64,000 nt of DNA from Ophiocordyceps camponoti-saundersi (nom. inval.) (GCA_003339415.1 PDHQ01000050.1:46295-110294), one strand, 5' to 3'. Positions 49,542 to 62,500 are shown, numbered from the stretch's first letter. Notes: a model not told the origin generated them from the letters alone. Made by a program: numbers and translations.

Positions 49542-50817
49542 ATGGCCAAGTTATCCCTCCCCTGGATAGTGGGATTCATCGTCAACACCCTCATCATAGC
49601 AACAGCCTCACCAGACCCGATCCCAGAGACACGTCAAATACGTCGAGGAACCATCCAAGTTCCCGACTTCAAGCCGATTACGATTGACGTTCACGCGCAC
49701 ATCTACGTCAAGAGCGAATCGACGGAGCGTCTAACGGTAAGAGGAACAAAGCCCGAATAAACAGAGACATCCCTACCCAATCATCTCCTGGCTCCGTTGA
49801 GAAAACTAAAGACGAGAGGGGAGGGAAAAAACAGAGACGAGCGCTGGAAAACCAGATAGAACTCCTCAACGAAGCTTACCTGGGAATCAAAGCCACCTTC
49901 GTCCTACAAACGGTAGAATGGATCGTCGACGACGTCTGGGCCGTGGCAGGCGACGTCAGCAACCTGGTCTTCGACAACTACGTCGGTAACTACTCCTCCT
50001 TCAACCTCCACATCGTCGAGCATCTCGGGGCGCCGTTTCGAGAGAGGCACGGCTTGTGCTCGATGCCCTTTTCCGGCTCCTTCATCGACGACAGCTGCAT
50101 CTTCTCGGCCTACAACATCCCCGGCGGACCCGGCTCCAACTCGTCGCTGGTTCAGGAGAAGCCTCTGGGGAAGATTGTCATTCACGGTGTTGGTCACTGG
50201 CTCGGCTTGCATCATCCTTCCAAGGGCCTTTGTCATGGCTACGGCGACAAGGTGGCTGACTTGCCCGTCATGCTCAACGTCGAGGGTTGTCCGGCTTGGG
50301 GCGATACCTGTCCGCAAGAGCCTGGTTACGACCCGATTCATAACTACATGGTCTATGCGTCGAGCGAGTATGGAAACCATTCATCCCCCTCGGTCTTCCA
50401 CGCATCTTCATGATCGGACTGGGCTGATGGAAAAACCACCGAAACAGAGTGTGTAAAGTCGAATTCACCCCCGGTCAACTGGTCCGCATGCGTGAAAACT
50501 GGGACAAGTTCCGCGCATCAGGAAGACGACGTAAAGCTCTCGAACTGAAGCGCCTCCGCGTCCTACGACAGAACGGCAGGTTGCCCTACTACGCCGCCCC
50601 GCCTCAGCCGTCGATAGAGTACAAGGTGATCGCCATCATGTGCTCGCCCGATCGGAACGGCATCTATCGTGAGCTGCGGGAGGAGTTTTGCGGCACCAGC
50701 ATCTTCTGCCGCAACGAGCTCTACAAGCTGGCTAACAGCGGTGGAGGCCTGTCCAAGATGAGCTGGAGGGAATGTCTCAATAGGAGGACTGATACGATTG
50801 CCGGCTTCGAAGCTTGA
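49542..50817 (+). CDS. secreted M43 (pappalysin-like) metalloprotease homologue, catalytic Glu missing
   Basis: Three exons, 49542-49736, 49835-50367 and 50448-50817, join in phase to 365 residues. Residues 1-23 are a signal peptide. The body matches fungal extracellular M43 proteases: NQIELLNEAY, then the zinc motif at 182-192, HGVGHWLGLHH. The family motif is HExxHxxGxxH; here the catalytic Glu at 183 is Gly, while His182, His186 and His192 remain. The downstream Cys-rich loop (GYGDKVADLP, GCPAW, DTCPQEPG) and the Met-turn region DPIHNYMVY (Met237) are present, with Val where the family usually has Asp. After the usual end (FTPGQLVRMRENWDKFR) there are about 100 extra residues with four cysteines, not recognised. 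It probably binds zinc but should not hydrolyse peptides. Confidence 0.8.
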
Positions 50818-51411
50818 CCTTTTCATTTCCTTGTTGGAATTTGATCAAGGGGATTGGGGGCTTTAGGACTATACGAGTTCGGTTTAAAAGTCTCTCCCGT
50901 TCAAGGCCTTCTTTCCAACTCCCTATCCGTCGGTGCGTCCGGCGGCACGTTCCGGGGCCCCGGAGGGGGGGGGGGTTTTGTCTTGGACGGTCTTTTCTAG
51001 CGCTTCACCCGGTTTCGTTATATGTCTTGGACGCATCAATTAGACGGGATATGAATAATTATTATCTTGCCCTTCTTCTTCTTCTTCTTCTTCCCCTCAA
51101 TTTAGAGACGGTCATTCATCATCTCCCACCCCTTTTTTTCTCCGCAACACGTTCCGGCTACTATAAACTAAGCTTGCTCCCTCAACGTATAAATCAAAAC
51201 TGTCCGGTTGCTCGGCCCATCAACTCAGGGATAGACAAAAACCCCGTAACGGCCGCTGTCCGTGCAACGACGAACTCGGGAAAGAAAAAGGGAGAGAGAC
51301 AGAAAAACAAGCAGTATGCCTACAGACTGGTAATAGACCTTCTTCTTTTTTTCTTCTCATTCTCATCTCTCATTCATTCGCTTTTCCTTTTCTCTCTCTC
51401 TCTCTCTCTCA

Positions 51412-51460
<49 letters not shown>

Positions 51461-51509
51461 ACTCTCTCTCTTTCTCTCTCTCATATATATCGTTTTTAAA
51501 AAAAAAACA
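50818..51509. other. intergenic region with CT-rich leader
   Basis: This is the promoter region of the next gene. A tract of CT repeats with TTTCT interruptions (about 51,388-51,482), then TATATAT and an A run, leads directly to the start codon at 51510. A long open frame across the interval is tract-derived and ends in the next gene's frame by chance. Confidence 0.6.
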
Positions 51510-51995
51510 ATGTCACTCTTTCAACTATTGCTCGCGCTTCTCATCCCCCTCGCCTCGGCTTTCCCTCCATCACCTCACTCTCCACCAGCGGTTTACATCC
51601 TGTCGTCGACGGAGTCGAAATGGGCGACGACGGCGGTAAGCGACGCCCTCAAGACTCTGGGCTTCACCCACGTCGTCACCGCGACCAACAACACCGAAGC
51701 CCTCGACGGCAAGACCTACACCCAGCTTTCGAGGGACGACAGCACCGCCTGGGAGCGTCTCGCTTCCGCCTTGCCGGACGCTAGGTTCATCCTGCCCGCT
51801 GATAGGGTGGAGGAGGAGATGGATGAGGATATCCGTCGCTTCTTCTCTCGCAATCGGCCTGAGCAGCTGCTGGAGCTGTTCGTCGGCCGGAGGGTGCCGG
51901 CTGACCAGGCCGAGAACTGGGTTACCCTCTGTCGCTTCCTGGGTCTGGGCTATAGCGCTGTTGAGAGGATGAAGCTGTGGTATTTTCCGCGGTGA
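51510..51995 (+). CDS. small secreted sulfotransferase-like protein
   Basis: An intronless 161-residue protein with a signal peptide at 1-18 (MSLFQLLLALLIPLASAF). The mature part begins PAVYILSSTESKWATTAVSD and ALKTLGFTHV, which resembles the start of fungal P-loop sulfotransferase-like proteins, where a GxxRTGT loop precedes an 'ALEILGF' helix. Here the loop residues are replaced. It continues with YTQLSRDDSTAWERLASALP, DARFILP, and a C-terminal RNRPEQLLELFV...NWVTLCRFLGLGYS as in that family. With no intact cofactor loop and half the usual length, enzymatic activity is doubtful. The family assignment is by eye and moderate. It could equally be a lineage-specific effector-like secreted protein. 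It sits between two other secreted-protein genes. Confidence 0.6.
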   Translation: MSLFQLLLALLIPLASAFPPSPHSPPAVYILSSTESKWATTAVSDALKTLGFTHVVTATNNTEALDGKTYTQLSRDDSTAWERLASALPDARFILPADRVEEEMDEDIRRFFSRNRPEQLLELFVGRRVPADQAENWVTLCRFLGLGYSAVERMKLWYFPR

Positions 51996-52127
51996 GCTGA
52001 GCTTTTGAAGCTGTTCGACATCTTGAGCGGGCTCTCAGATTCTTTCCATTCTCTTTTTTTTCCTCTCTATTAATCTCCTCTCCTCTTGATTCGTCTTTAT
52101 TCTCTTCTATCTGTATATAATGCCTCG

Positions 52128-52128
<1 letters not shown>

Positions 52129-52162
<34 letters not shown>
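52129..52162. repeat. TA microsatellite
   Basis: About 17 TA units in the 3' flank of the preceding gene. A second TA run lies inside the cupredoxin intron (about 52,843-52,870). Confidence 0.85.
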
Positions 52163-52167
<5 letters not shown>

Positions 52168-52416
52168 GGATCGGGGATACAGCGGCCATCTTTGTCACAG
52201 TGAGGGAAAAAAAAAGAGGGAAACTGAGCTTGTTTCGGACTTTGAACCCGTTCAACTCAGTCGACTACATATATCTTGAGCGATGCTCTTCGTTTATTTC
52301 TCTCGCCATCCCTTAACCCGCGTTTATATATCGAACATGCTCCGTACGACATCATCTTGATTACCCCGTTCGTTACATCATGACTTGTACGCCTCTTCTC
52401 TTCATCTCCCCAAAAG

Positions 52417-52837
52417 CTACGGCCTGGAGCCCCTTATCCAACGCTTCGCAGTCTTTTCACCCTCGGCCTTCTCTTCGCTCTCGGCACCTCCGCTCTTCTC
52501 CTTTTCGCCCGCGGCGCCCTCGGCCTTTTCACCCCCCGCAGCGGCGTTTCCGGATCCGCTCTTGGCAGCTGGTTCCTTGCTACCGCCCGCCGACGACGCC
52601 GGCTCTTCTTTCTTTTCTTCCTTCTCGGCTGGCTCCGGTGGCGGTGGCGGCTTCGCTCCGTTCTCTGCCGTCAGGGGTACGAAGGTTGCCTCTTCGAGAG
52701 TAATTTTTCCGACGACGCCTCCTTGGACCGTGCTGCCGTCGATGTTCTCCTTGGACGCCGTGGCGAGCTTGAGGTACTTGGAGAACTCCTCGGGCGAGCT
52801 GGAAAGACACCCAATGTTAACAAGGTCGATTGCAGGG

Positions 52838-52873
<36 letters not shown>

Positions 52874-53394
52874 TACCAGTTGATGGTCATGATCTGAGCT
52901 CTCTGACAATGAGGCCCCGTCGCACAGTAATAGTACCGGCAATTCGTGTCGTTGACGGTAAACGTAAACGTCCCAACCTCCTTCTGGCCGAGGGCAAAGG
53001 GAATGTGGCCGCTGTGAAGAGCCTTGGGGTCCTTGGCCTGAAGCGGCTTGCAGGCCTCTTCGGCGAAGCCCTCGGTAATCGTGTGGTTGCCCGTGTTGAA
53101 CTGGACGGTGACTTCACTGCCGGCGGCGGCGTTGATGAAGTTGGGAGCGTACATGTCGGCTCCTCCGCCAGACATGATGGTGAATTTTTGCGGTCCCCCG
53201 GCCACGGCGTTGTTGCTTGACCCTCCTGCGGCGCCTCTTTGGCCTCCTCCTCCGACGGTCGCATTCCTATTGTCGGATATCACCTCTGGACCGTTTTGCC
53301 CTCCTAGTTTGATGACGACCGCCCTGGTCTCGGCGCTGGCCAGGCCTGCTAGGAGGCCGCACACGGCCAGGATGATTCCGTTGGTGTGCTTCAT
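52417..53394 (-). CDS. secreted cupredoxin (blastocyanin-like) with Lys/Glu-rich tail
   Basis: Two exons, 53394-52877 and 52798-52417, join in phase to 299 residues; the intron holds a TA repeat. Residues 1-21 are a signal peptide. After a Gly-rich linker (49-68) comes a single cupredoxin domain (about 70-175): NHTITEG with His104, YYYCATGPHCQRAQIM with Cys157 and His162, and further cysteines at 115, 152, 163 and 173 available for disulfides. In fungal relatives the axial copper ligand five residues after the second His is Met; here it is Gln167, as in plant stellacyanins. The last 100 residues are Ala/Gly/Lys/Glu/Pro-rich and probably disordered, and no GPI signal is visible. Such proteins act in the cell wall or medium; the biochemical role is unknown. 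Confidence 0.82.
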
Positions 53395-54810
53395 GGTTGA
53401 GCCTGCGCGGTTTACTCTTGATATTAAAGAACTGGAGCCGGCTCCTTGCCAAGTATAATATGGATTAATATATGTGGGTTGAGGGAGGAGAGAGGGAGAG
53501 AATTATAGAAGTAGTCTTGCTGTATTGCCCTCATGGGAACGGGGACACTGATATGGGCCATCGAACCCCCTTCCGGCGAGTCAAGAAGCTGGGTCTCGGT
53601 TGTCAGCAGCGACTCCTTTGTCGATGTCTTCGTTTCACCCTTTTTCTATGCTGTTTCTCATGCAAGGCCAGCTTACATAGCCTCGTTCTCTCGGTCGATG
53701 CATGAGTCTCTGCTTGTTTCATCCATTTCCGTCGGTTCCGGTCTTCTCTTCCCCCCCCCCCCTCCTTTTCCCAACTTCCTGCTGAGGCAGGCTCTGACTT
53801 GTGTCGTTTAATAGGTCCTTGAACTGCATCTACTTGGGAATGGATTTGAAATCTCTCCTTGATCTTAGACTTGGGGGGGGAGTTGGGCTCGTCCCAGATG
53901 GTGTCTCGTCCATCCTCGACTTATAGACGCTATGATCAACAGTTGACCTGCCTTTGGGTTTGAGCAACTTGACGCATAATTCCTCTAAACCGTCGTCAAC
54001 TGTCAATCATAACCGGATGATGGAAGAAGAAGAAGAAGAAGAAGAAGAATAGACTCGTGTATTCTTCCAGACGTCTTCATGATCGGTGCCCATCGCGAAC
54101 CATAGATTCGCGAGCGTGGGTAACGATTAAGCTTGCTTACAATTCCCACCCACGTTACAAGCTTACAGCGCCTTTCCCGTGATAGATCCGAGTTTCAAAA
54201 ACCTAGTCGTCTCGTGTCTGACGAAAGATGGCATGATGAGCCACGTCCGACTCAGGACGAATCGTAATCTCAAGTGACAGACCATGAAGCCGTGGGACAA
54301 AGAGAAACACTAGCTGTAGATCAAGGGAGGTGTTCCATGCTATGAACTGTGAACACACAGGTGCGACACATACTACATACATAAAAAGCTCCGACCAACT
54401 CCGATAGCGCGACGAGTTCCGTAACAAAACTCCGTCTTCTTGATGCTATTAACGGCTTATACATATGTAATGCCTCCTATAACCGTAAAGAATTATGTAG
54501 GTATACACACACTAATCGCCTTATACAAGTAAGAGAGTTAGCAAGAAATCTCTTAGTTATACTTGTATTTCAATATCGGATTTTTGCTTATATCCTTCTG
54601 CAAACGTGCAGTTAATCACTGCGTTATGCAGGCCGTCACTTCATGTCCGTTGCTTCTTAGTTACAGGGCTAAGCTGTATATAGGCATACCCGAGCCTTGC
54701 AGGGCAGCTTTGTAAGCCAAAACTGCTGGGCTAATGCACAGTAATGCAGTATCTTGCATGCATACATACATACTACATACATACCTACATACGGACGTAC
54801 ATACATACAG
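53395..54810. other. gene-free region upstream of the cupredoxin gene
   Basis: The promoter of the cupredoxin gene followed by unremarkable DNA. A GAA repeat (about 54,027-54,049) and a CATA repeat (about 54,762-54,809) are present. No frame with a recognisable domain. Confidence 0.55.
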
Positions 54811-55240
54811 ATGAACAGCCCTGTCACCTGACTGTCAAGGATGGCCTTATGTAGCCACCAAAACAAGCAAAAGAAAAGGTCCCATACATGGGAAGCAAAG
54901 CCAGTATATTGTGTATGTTCTAAGAAGGCTCCAGGCCATCTATCTGTACCTAAGGTATGAGTGTCATGTCTGTCTGACTAAGTCAGGTCATATGACCTGT
55001 GCCTGCCATCACATACCTACATACATACCTAGGTACGTAGATAAACAGCTCTGTCACCTGACTGCCAAGGATGGCCTTATGTAGCCACCAAAACAAGCAA
55101 AAGAAAAGGCCCCATACATGGGAAGCAAAGCCAGTGTGTTGTGTATGTTCTAAGAAGGCTCAAGGCCATCTATCTGTACCTAAGGTATGAGTGTCATGTC
55201 TGTCTGACTAAGTCAGGTCATATGACCTGTGCCTGCCATC
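54811..55240. repeat. two tandem copies of a 200-bp sequence, period 230 bp
   Basis: Copies at 54811-55010 and 55041-55240 are nearly identical (a few substitutions), separated by a 30-bp CATA-rich spacer. Each copy contains the perfect 16-bp palindrome caggtcatatgacctg (54984-54999 and 55214-55229). CATA microsatellites flank both copies and could have mediated the duplication. No reading frame is preserved. Confidence 0.85.
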
Positions 55241-55437
55241 ATACGTATACATACCTACGATACATATAAAGGTGCAGTTCATCTTTATCAGTTACTATTA
55301 CATACATATATAGTATCGATTCATCCCACCTACTTCCTTTAACCGCTGCGAAATATTTATTCTCCTTGTGTGTATATACATATGTACGTGAACTGAACTC
55401 CACGACTAAACACTCTAATGCGTTCTCAGCATCTGCA

Positions 55438-55608
55438 ATGTGCCTCGACATATGGCAGCAGTTTGAGGAGTGCAGGTGCATCGACTTTGTTCGCACAAAC
55501 TTGTGCGGGAATCCCTCTGCTCATGCTGGGCAACCTAATCCAACTCAAACAAATTTGGTTCCCGGAAATTGCCCAGAGCATAGCTACCCTACACCACCTG
55601 ATACCTGA
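55438..55608 (+). CDS. possible small cysteine-containing ORF
   Basis: A 56-codon frame beginning MCLDIWQQFEECRCIDFVRT, with cysteines at 2, 12, 14, 23 and 45 and a Pro-rich end. It is extendable upstream to Met at 55366 (80 residues). Composition is protein-like and not microsatellite-derived, but there is no signal peptide and no recognised family. It may be an exon of a decayed gene rather than a functional gene. Confidence 0.25.
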   Translation: MCLDIWQQFEECRCIDFVRTNLCGNPSAHAGQPNPTQTNLVPGNCPEHSYPTPPDT

Positions 55609-55739
55609 TTCTGTGAAGGGTAATTATAGGTCACCGTTATGGAAAGTGCCCACTGGTGGCGGCCTGTGGAGGCAGGCGCCGACGAGCCTGATTGGGGTTT
55701 AAATTGGCACGTACCGGCCGGGTTAGACTTATCGTGGAC

Positions 55740-56202
55740 GAGTATTCATATTTGCCACGGCACCTATTCCTATTAGACACGACACTCCTAGATTTAGCGG
55801 TACGTACCGAATTACTAAGTCAGTTTCTAGCACGCCCCACTACACCACGTGATAGCGGTACAAAGTCTAGAGGGATTAAATGTCACTCGTAGTCCGCAGG
55901 TACCTATCTTTTTATATACCTATATGCGCGGTTTAGGTTTTTTAGCTACGAAAAAAGATAGAGGTAAGCAAAGGTAGGTGAAAAAGGTATAGGTAAGCTT
56001 ATCTAAATATAAATATATAAAGGCGGGCAGAGGTAGGCAGAAAAGATAGATACTTACGGATTACGAGTGATATTTAGATTCCCTAAGACTTTGTACCGTG
56101 GCTACGTGGGGTAAAAAAAATTCCTTTGTCAGCAGGTACGTATCGCTGATTTTAGACTGTCGTGTCTAATAGGAATAGGTGCCGTGGCAAATATGAATAC
56201 TC
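55740..56202. mobile_element. 463-bp inverted-repeat element (MULE-type MITE)
   Basis: The terminal 45 bp are exact inverted copies (left end gagtattcatatttgccacg; right end its complement), and imperfect inverted similarity continues for about 190 bp on each side. It is flanked by a perfect 9-bp direct duplication, atcgtggac, at 55731-55739 and 56203-56211. Long terminal inverted repeats with a 9-bp duplication are typical of Mutator-like elements. With no transposase frame it must be non-autonomous. The interior is AT-rich with few CA/TG, suggesting mild RIP. Confidence 0.88.
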
Positions 56203-56211
56203 ATCGTGGAC

Positions 56212-56626
56212 ATCATCCTTTACACCCCCTTTTTGGAGGCCTGCTTAATTGACTCTCTTCGGCCGATGCGTCTGTCTATTCTTTCTATCTCCCACCTAGG
56301 TACCTAGTCAATAGCCGTGGAAGGGGGCAACACCTGATAAAGGTGATCATATTCCTGATGCGATGATGAAGACTTCACCTGTATGGCTAGGCTAGGCCCC
56401 AGGAAATACGTAGGCCTGGCAGCGCTGACTAACCAGGGAACCTATTCATAGGTACCTAGGTACCTACTACTTAGGGTAGGTAGGCTGCACAACAGTAGCT
56501 GGGATGGTGGCGGGACAGTGGCAAATGTGCGGTCAGCCTAGCAAACCCACTTTCTACATACATACGACTCTATTTCCCCTCGCCATAACCATCGCTTCTA
56601 TCGCCACGACTTGGCCTTCTATCGCC
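56212..56626. other. intergenic region with TACCTAGGTA motifs
   Basis: Contains several tacctaggta palindromic units (56,295-56,308 and 56,450-56,465), which are dispersed low-complexity motifs in this genome. It is the presumed promoter of the next gene. An in-frame upstream Met at 56504 exists but lacks a good context. Confidence 0.5.
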
Positions 56627-57163
56627 ATGGCAACCCGAATCCTCGTCACATGCTTTTCAGACGTGATACCCGGAGAAGCTATCGATCGAAGGACTACGAT
56701 GGCAAATATAGCGTGCCAGCATCGCTTTGGCCGAGATTACGATGAGAGCGCTGACGGTTTGCATTCTGCCGGCCAATATATGCTTGATCACCGCCGATGC
56801 TACTTTTTAATTGATGTCGGTCCACGTCGGTCAAAAGACCCTGACATCTACTACTATACGTGGAACGGGGAGGCACTGTAAGCCGACAAGCTGGACCGAT
56901 GAATCGTAACTGAACGGTATAGCTTTGATCGACGAACAACTCCGCCGCTCATCTGGCATCTGACCAACACCTACCCGTTCAACCCTGATCCAATGGAAAT
57001 GAAGTCTCTTTCCGATGAAGAGTACAAGATCAAATTCGGCGAGGACGCGTTTGCAACCCTTATCACGAACCGAATCAAAGTCAAGTTGAAAATAAGAAAG
57101 GAACTATCCCCCGAGGAAAGACATTTCCTGGACGAACACCCACGACTGGGGGAAGATTTGTGA
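56627..57163 (+). CDS. hypothetical protein, two exons
   Basis: Exons 56627-56877 and 56923-57163, joined across a 45-bp intron (gtaagc donor, ctgaac branch, tatag acceptor), give 163 residues. The start has the context gccATGgc, better than an in-frame Met 41 codons upstream. The sequence begins MATRILVTCFSDVIPGEAID. The middle is rich in aromatic and charged residues (YDESADGLHS, CYFLIDVGPRRS, DIYYYTWNGEALFDRR), and the C-terminus is charged and helical (LKIRKELSPEERHFLDEHPR). No domain, signal peptide or membrane segment is recognised. Frame continuity across the intron and balanced composition support a real gene. It converges on GLR1. Confidence 0.6.
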
Positions 57164-57411
57164 GGGAACTGAGATATCTGGAAAGGATGAGACAACCATT
57201 TATTAATACCTGTCTATCTACATATGTATGTGATCGGATCAGGGTCCTTACTTTCCAACCCATACCGCATGTTCCGAAACTGGTAAAGGGTTAACAATTA
57301 ACATGTCGGAACTCGGAACCGAGCATGACGTCGGAAGCGTCCAGAGTCCAAGCCTAAACTCACGGACGAACCTCGTTTGTCTACTCGTCAACCTCTTATT
57401 CATCCAACTAC

Positions 57412-59505
<2,094 letters not shown>

Positions 59506-62500
59506 ATGTCTGCCGAAGCGAGCGCCGACTCGAGTATGTCTGTCCTCGCCCGCATCCATCTACGTCGAGGCTGACAAGGGACAAAAGCAGCGGCAGCAAA
59601 CCTCAACCTTTCACCCGAAGAGAAGCGAGTCTTCGGCGACCTCTTCAAGCAAGCTGATCCCGAAAATCTGCGCGTCGTCACCGGCGATGCCGCCCTCGGC
59701 TTCTTCGACAAGACGCGCCTCGACTCCCGTGTCCTGGGAGAGGTCCGTCCCACCTGCTTCAGAAACCGCATGTTGCCCGACTGACCCGAATGTATAGATA
59801 TGGCAGATCGCGGATAGGGAAAACCGCGGCTTCCTGACCCCGGCCGGCTTCGGCATCGTCCTCCGCCTCATCGGCCACGCTCAGGCCGGCCGCGAGCCCA
59901 GAGCCGAGTTGGCCTTCCAGCAAGGCCCCCTGCCTCGCTTCGATGGCGTCCAGCTCGGCGCTACCCCCTCTTCTCCGCCCGCGCTGCAAGCTCAGGGCAC
60001 CGGCGGCGCCATCCGCATGCCTCCCCTGACGCCGGAAAAGGTGGCACAGTACTCTGCCTTGTTCGAGCGCCAGTCTCTTCAGGGGAACATGCTCTCCGGC
60101 GACCACGCGCGCCAGATATTCGACAAGTCTTCGCTGCCGAACGAAACACTGGGCAGGATATGGGCCCTGGCAGATACGGAGCAGCGCGGCGCTCTGGTTC
60201 TTCCAGAGTTCGTCATCGCCATGCACTTGCTCACCTCGCTGAAGACGGGATCCTTACGAGCCCTGCCCGCCGTGCTCCCGGCTGGCCTATACGAGGCCGC
60301 CACACAGCGCGTGCCTTCTCACTTGTCTCCCAACAACACGGGAATGTCTGCCATCCCACGCCAGGTGAGCGGCACTGCCCAGCCGCGCACGGGAAGCCCT
60401 CTGGGCCGTCCTCCCCTCAACTCGACCGATTGGGCCATCACGCCCGCCGAAAAGGAGCGCTTCGACCAGCTCTATGCCACCATCGACAAGGGCAGAAAGG
60501 GCTACATCACCGGTGACGAGGCGGTCCCTTTCTTCAGCCAGTCTAACCTGTCCGAGGACGTCCTCGCCCAGATATGGGACCTCGCCGACTTCAACAGCCA
60601 GGGCCAGCTTACGACCGAAGGCTTCGCCATAGCCATGTACTTGATCCGCCAGCAGCGCGGTGGTCGCTCCGCGGCCTTGCCTGCCACCTTACCGGCGAAC
60701 CTGATACCGCCCAGCGTCCGCAGCCAGCAGCGTCCGGCGTCTGCCTTCGACCCCCCGCCCATGACCCAGCCACCGCCCCCTCAGCCCAAATCGGCCCTGG
60801 ACGACCTCTTCGGACTGGATTCGTCCGCTCCCGCCCCGGCCCAGACGAGCACGCATACGGGAGGTTCCAACGCCCACGATCCCTTCGGCGCTCCCGCCCC
60901 CTTGCCGCCTACTTCTCCCGTCAGAGCTGCGCCCACAGGCTCTACCTTCAAGCCTTTCGTCCCCTCCTCGACCTTTGGTCGCGGCTTGGCGACGAAGCCA
61001 TCGATCGACGCCATGGGGACGTCGTCCAAGCCGACCGAGGACCTCTTGGAAGACAACGACCCGGAGGCGTCCAAGAAGACATCGGACGAGACGATGGAGC
61101 TGGCCAACCTCTCCAACCAGGTCGGCTCCCTGTCCAAGAAGATGCAGGACGTCCAGACGAAGCGCACCGCCACCCAGAACGAGCTCAACCAGACCAATTC
61201 GCAGAAGCAAAACTTTGAGCAGAGGCTGGCCCAGCTCCGCACCCTCTACGAGAAGGAGGCCGAGAGCACGCGCGAACTCGAGGGCCAGCTGAGAAAGTCG
61301 CGCGAAGAGACGCAGAAGCTCCAGGGCGAGTGCATGACGCTCGAGGGGACGCTGCGAGACCAGCAGGCCCAGCACCAGCAAATCTCGGCGGCACTTCAGG
61401 TCGACAAGCAGGAAAACGCCACCATAAAGGAGCGGATACGGGCCGTCAACGGCGAGATAGCCCAGCTGAAACCGCAGATCGAGAAGCTCAAGGCCGAGGC
61501 CCGCCAGCAGAAGGGGCTCGTGGCCATCAACAAGAAGCAGCAGGCCACGACGGAGGGCGATCGCGACAAGCTCAAGGCCGAGGCCGAGTCCCTGGCCAAG
61601 GGCGGCGACGAGGTGCCGAGCCACGCCGAGAGCAGCTCGCCGGTGTCGGCCCAGGTCGCCAGCCCGGCCCTATCGACGGCGAGCGGCAACAACCCGTTCT
61701 TTAAGCGCACGGGGAGCGCCGACGTCATGGGCGGCTTCAGCGCGGCACCCCCGCGGGCCGTCCCGGACAAGTCCTTCGACGACGTCTTCGGCCCCTCATT
61801 CGCGGCCGGCTCGTCGTCGCCGACGGCGTTCAAGCAGCAGCACACGGGCAACTCTGTGGCCAGTGGCGGCTCGTTTAACACGGGTCGATCGATGGCACCG
61901 TCGAGCGAAGCGCAGCCGCCGCCGCCGCCGGAGTCGAAGCAGATAAACTCGAGCTTCCTTCCCTTCCCCGACCACAACGAGTCCCTCTCGTCGTCCCGCC
62001 AGGTCTCACCGCCCGCTTCTCGCGTCGAGGGCTCTACCGACGGCGGGGGGGCCAGCTCAGACGCGAAAGCACGAGGGCATGCCGGCGAAGAGGCCGAGCA
62101 AACCCCAACATCGAGCGCTCCCCCTACGCGGGCCGAGCCCGGGACAATGTCCACCGATCGGGGCGAAGCTGCCGCTCCGGGCTCGTTCGGAGGCGGCAGC
62201 GACGACGCCAAGGCAAAGGCCGATTTCGACGACGCCTTCGCCTCTTTTGGAAAATACCACGGCGCCGGCGGTGCAGAGAAACCACAGTCCGGCTTTGCGT
62301 CCGAGTTCCCGCCCATCTCGGAGCTGGAGCACGACGACGACTCCGACTCGAATAGCGAGCGTGGAGGATTCGACGACGACTTCTCGCCCGCACCGCAGCA
62401 GGCCAAGACCGGCGAAAAGGGGATGCCGGCAGATCACGGGGCCGAGTCCGGCGCGGCGGCTGCAAGCAAAGATAAGGAGGCACAACACAGGGGGTAAGAA

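Noticed and set aside
50814..51995. A 393-residue protein starting at 50814
   Set aside because: The first 230 codons cross promoter DNA and CT repeats (Leu/Ser runs). The real start is the Met at 51510, which begins a clean signal peptide.
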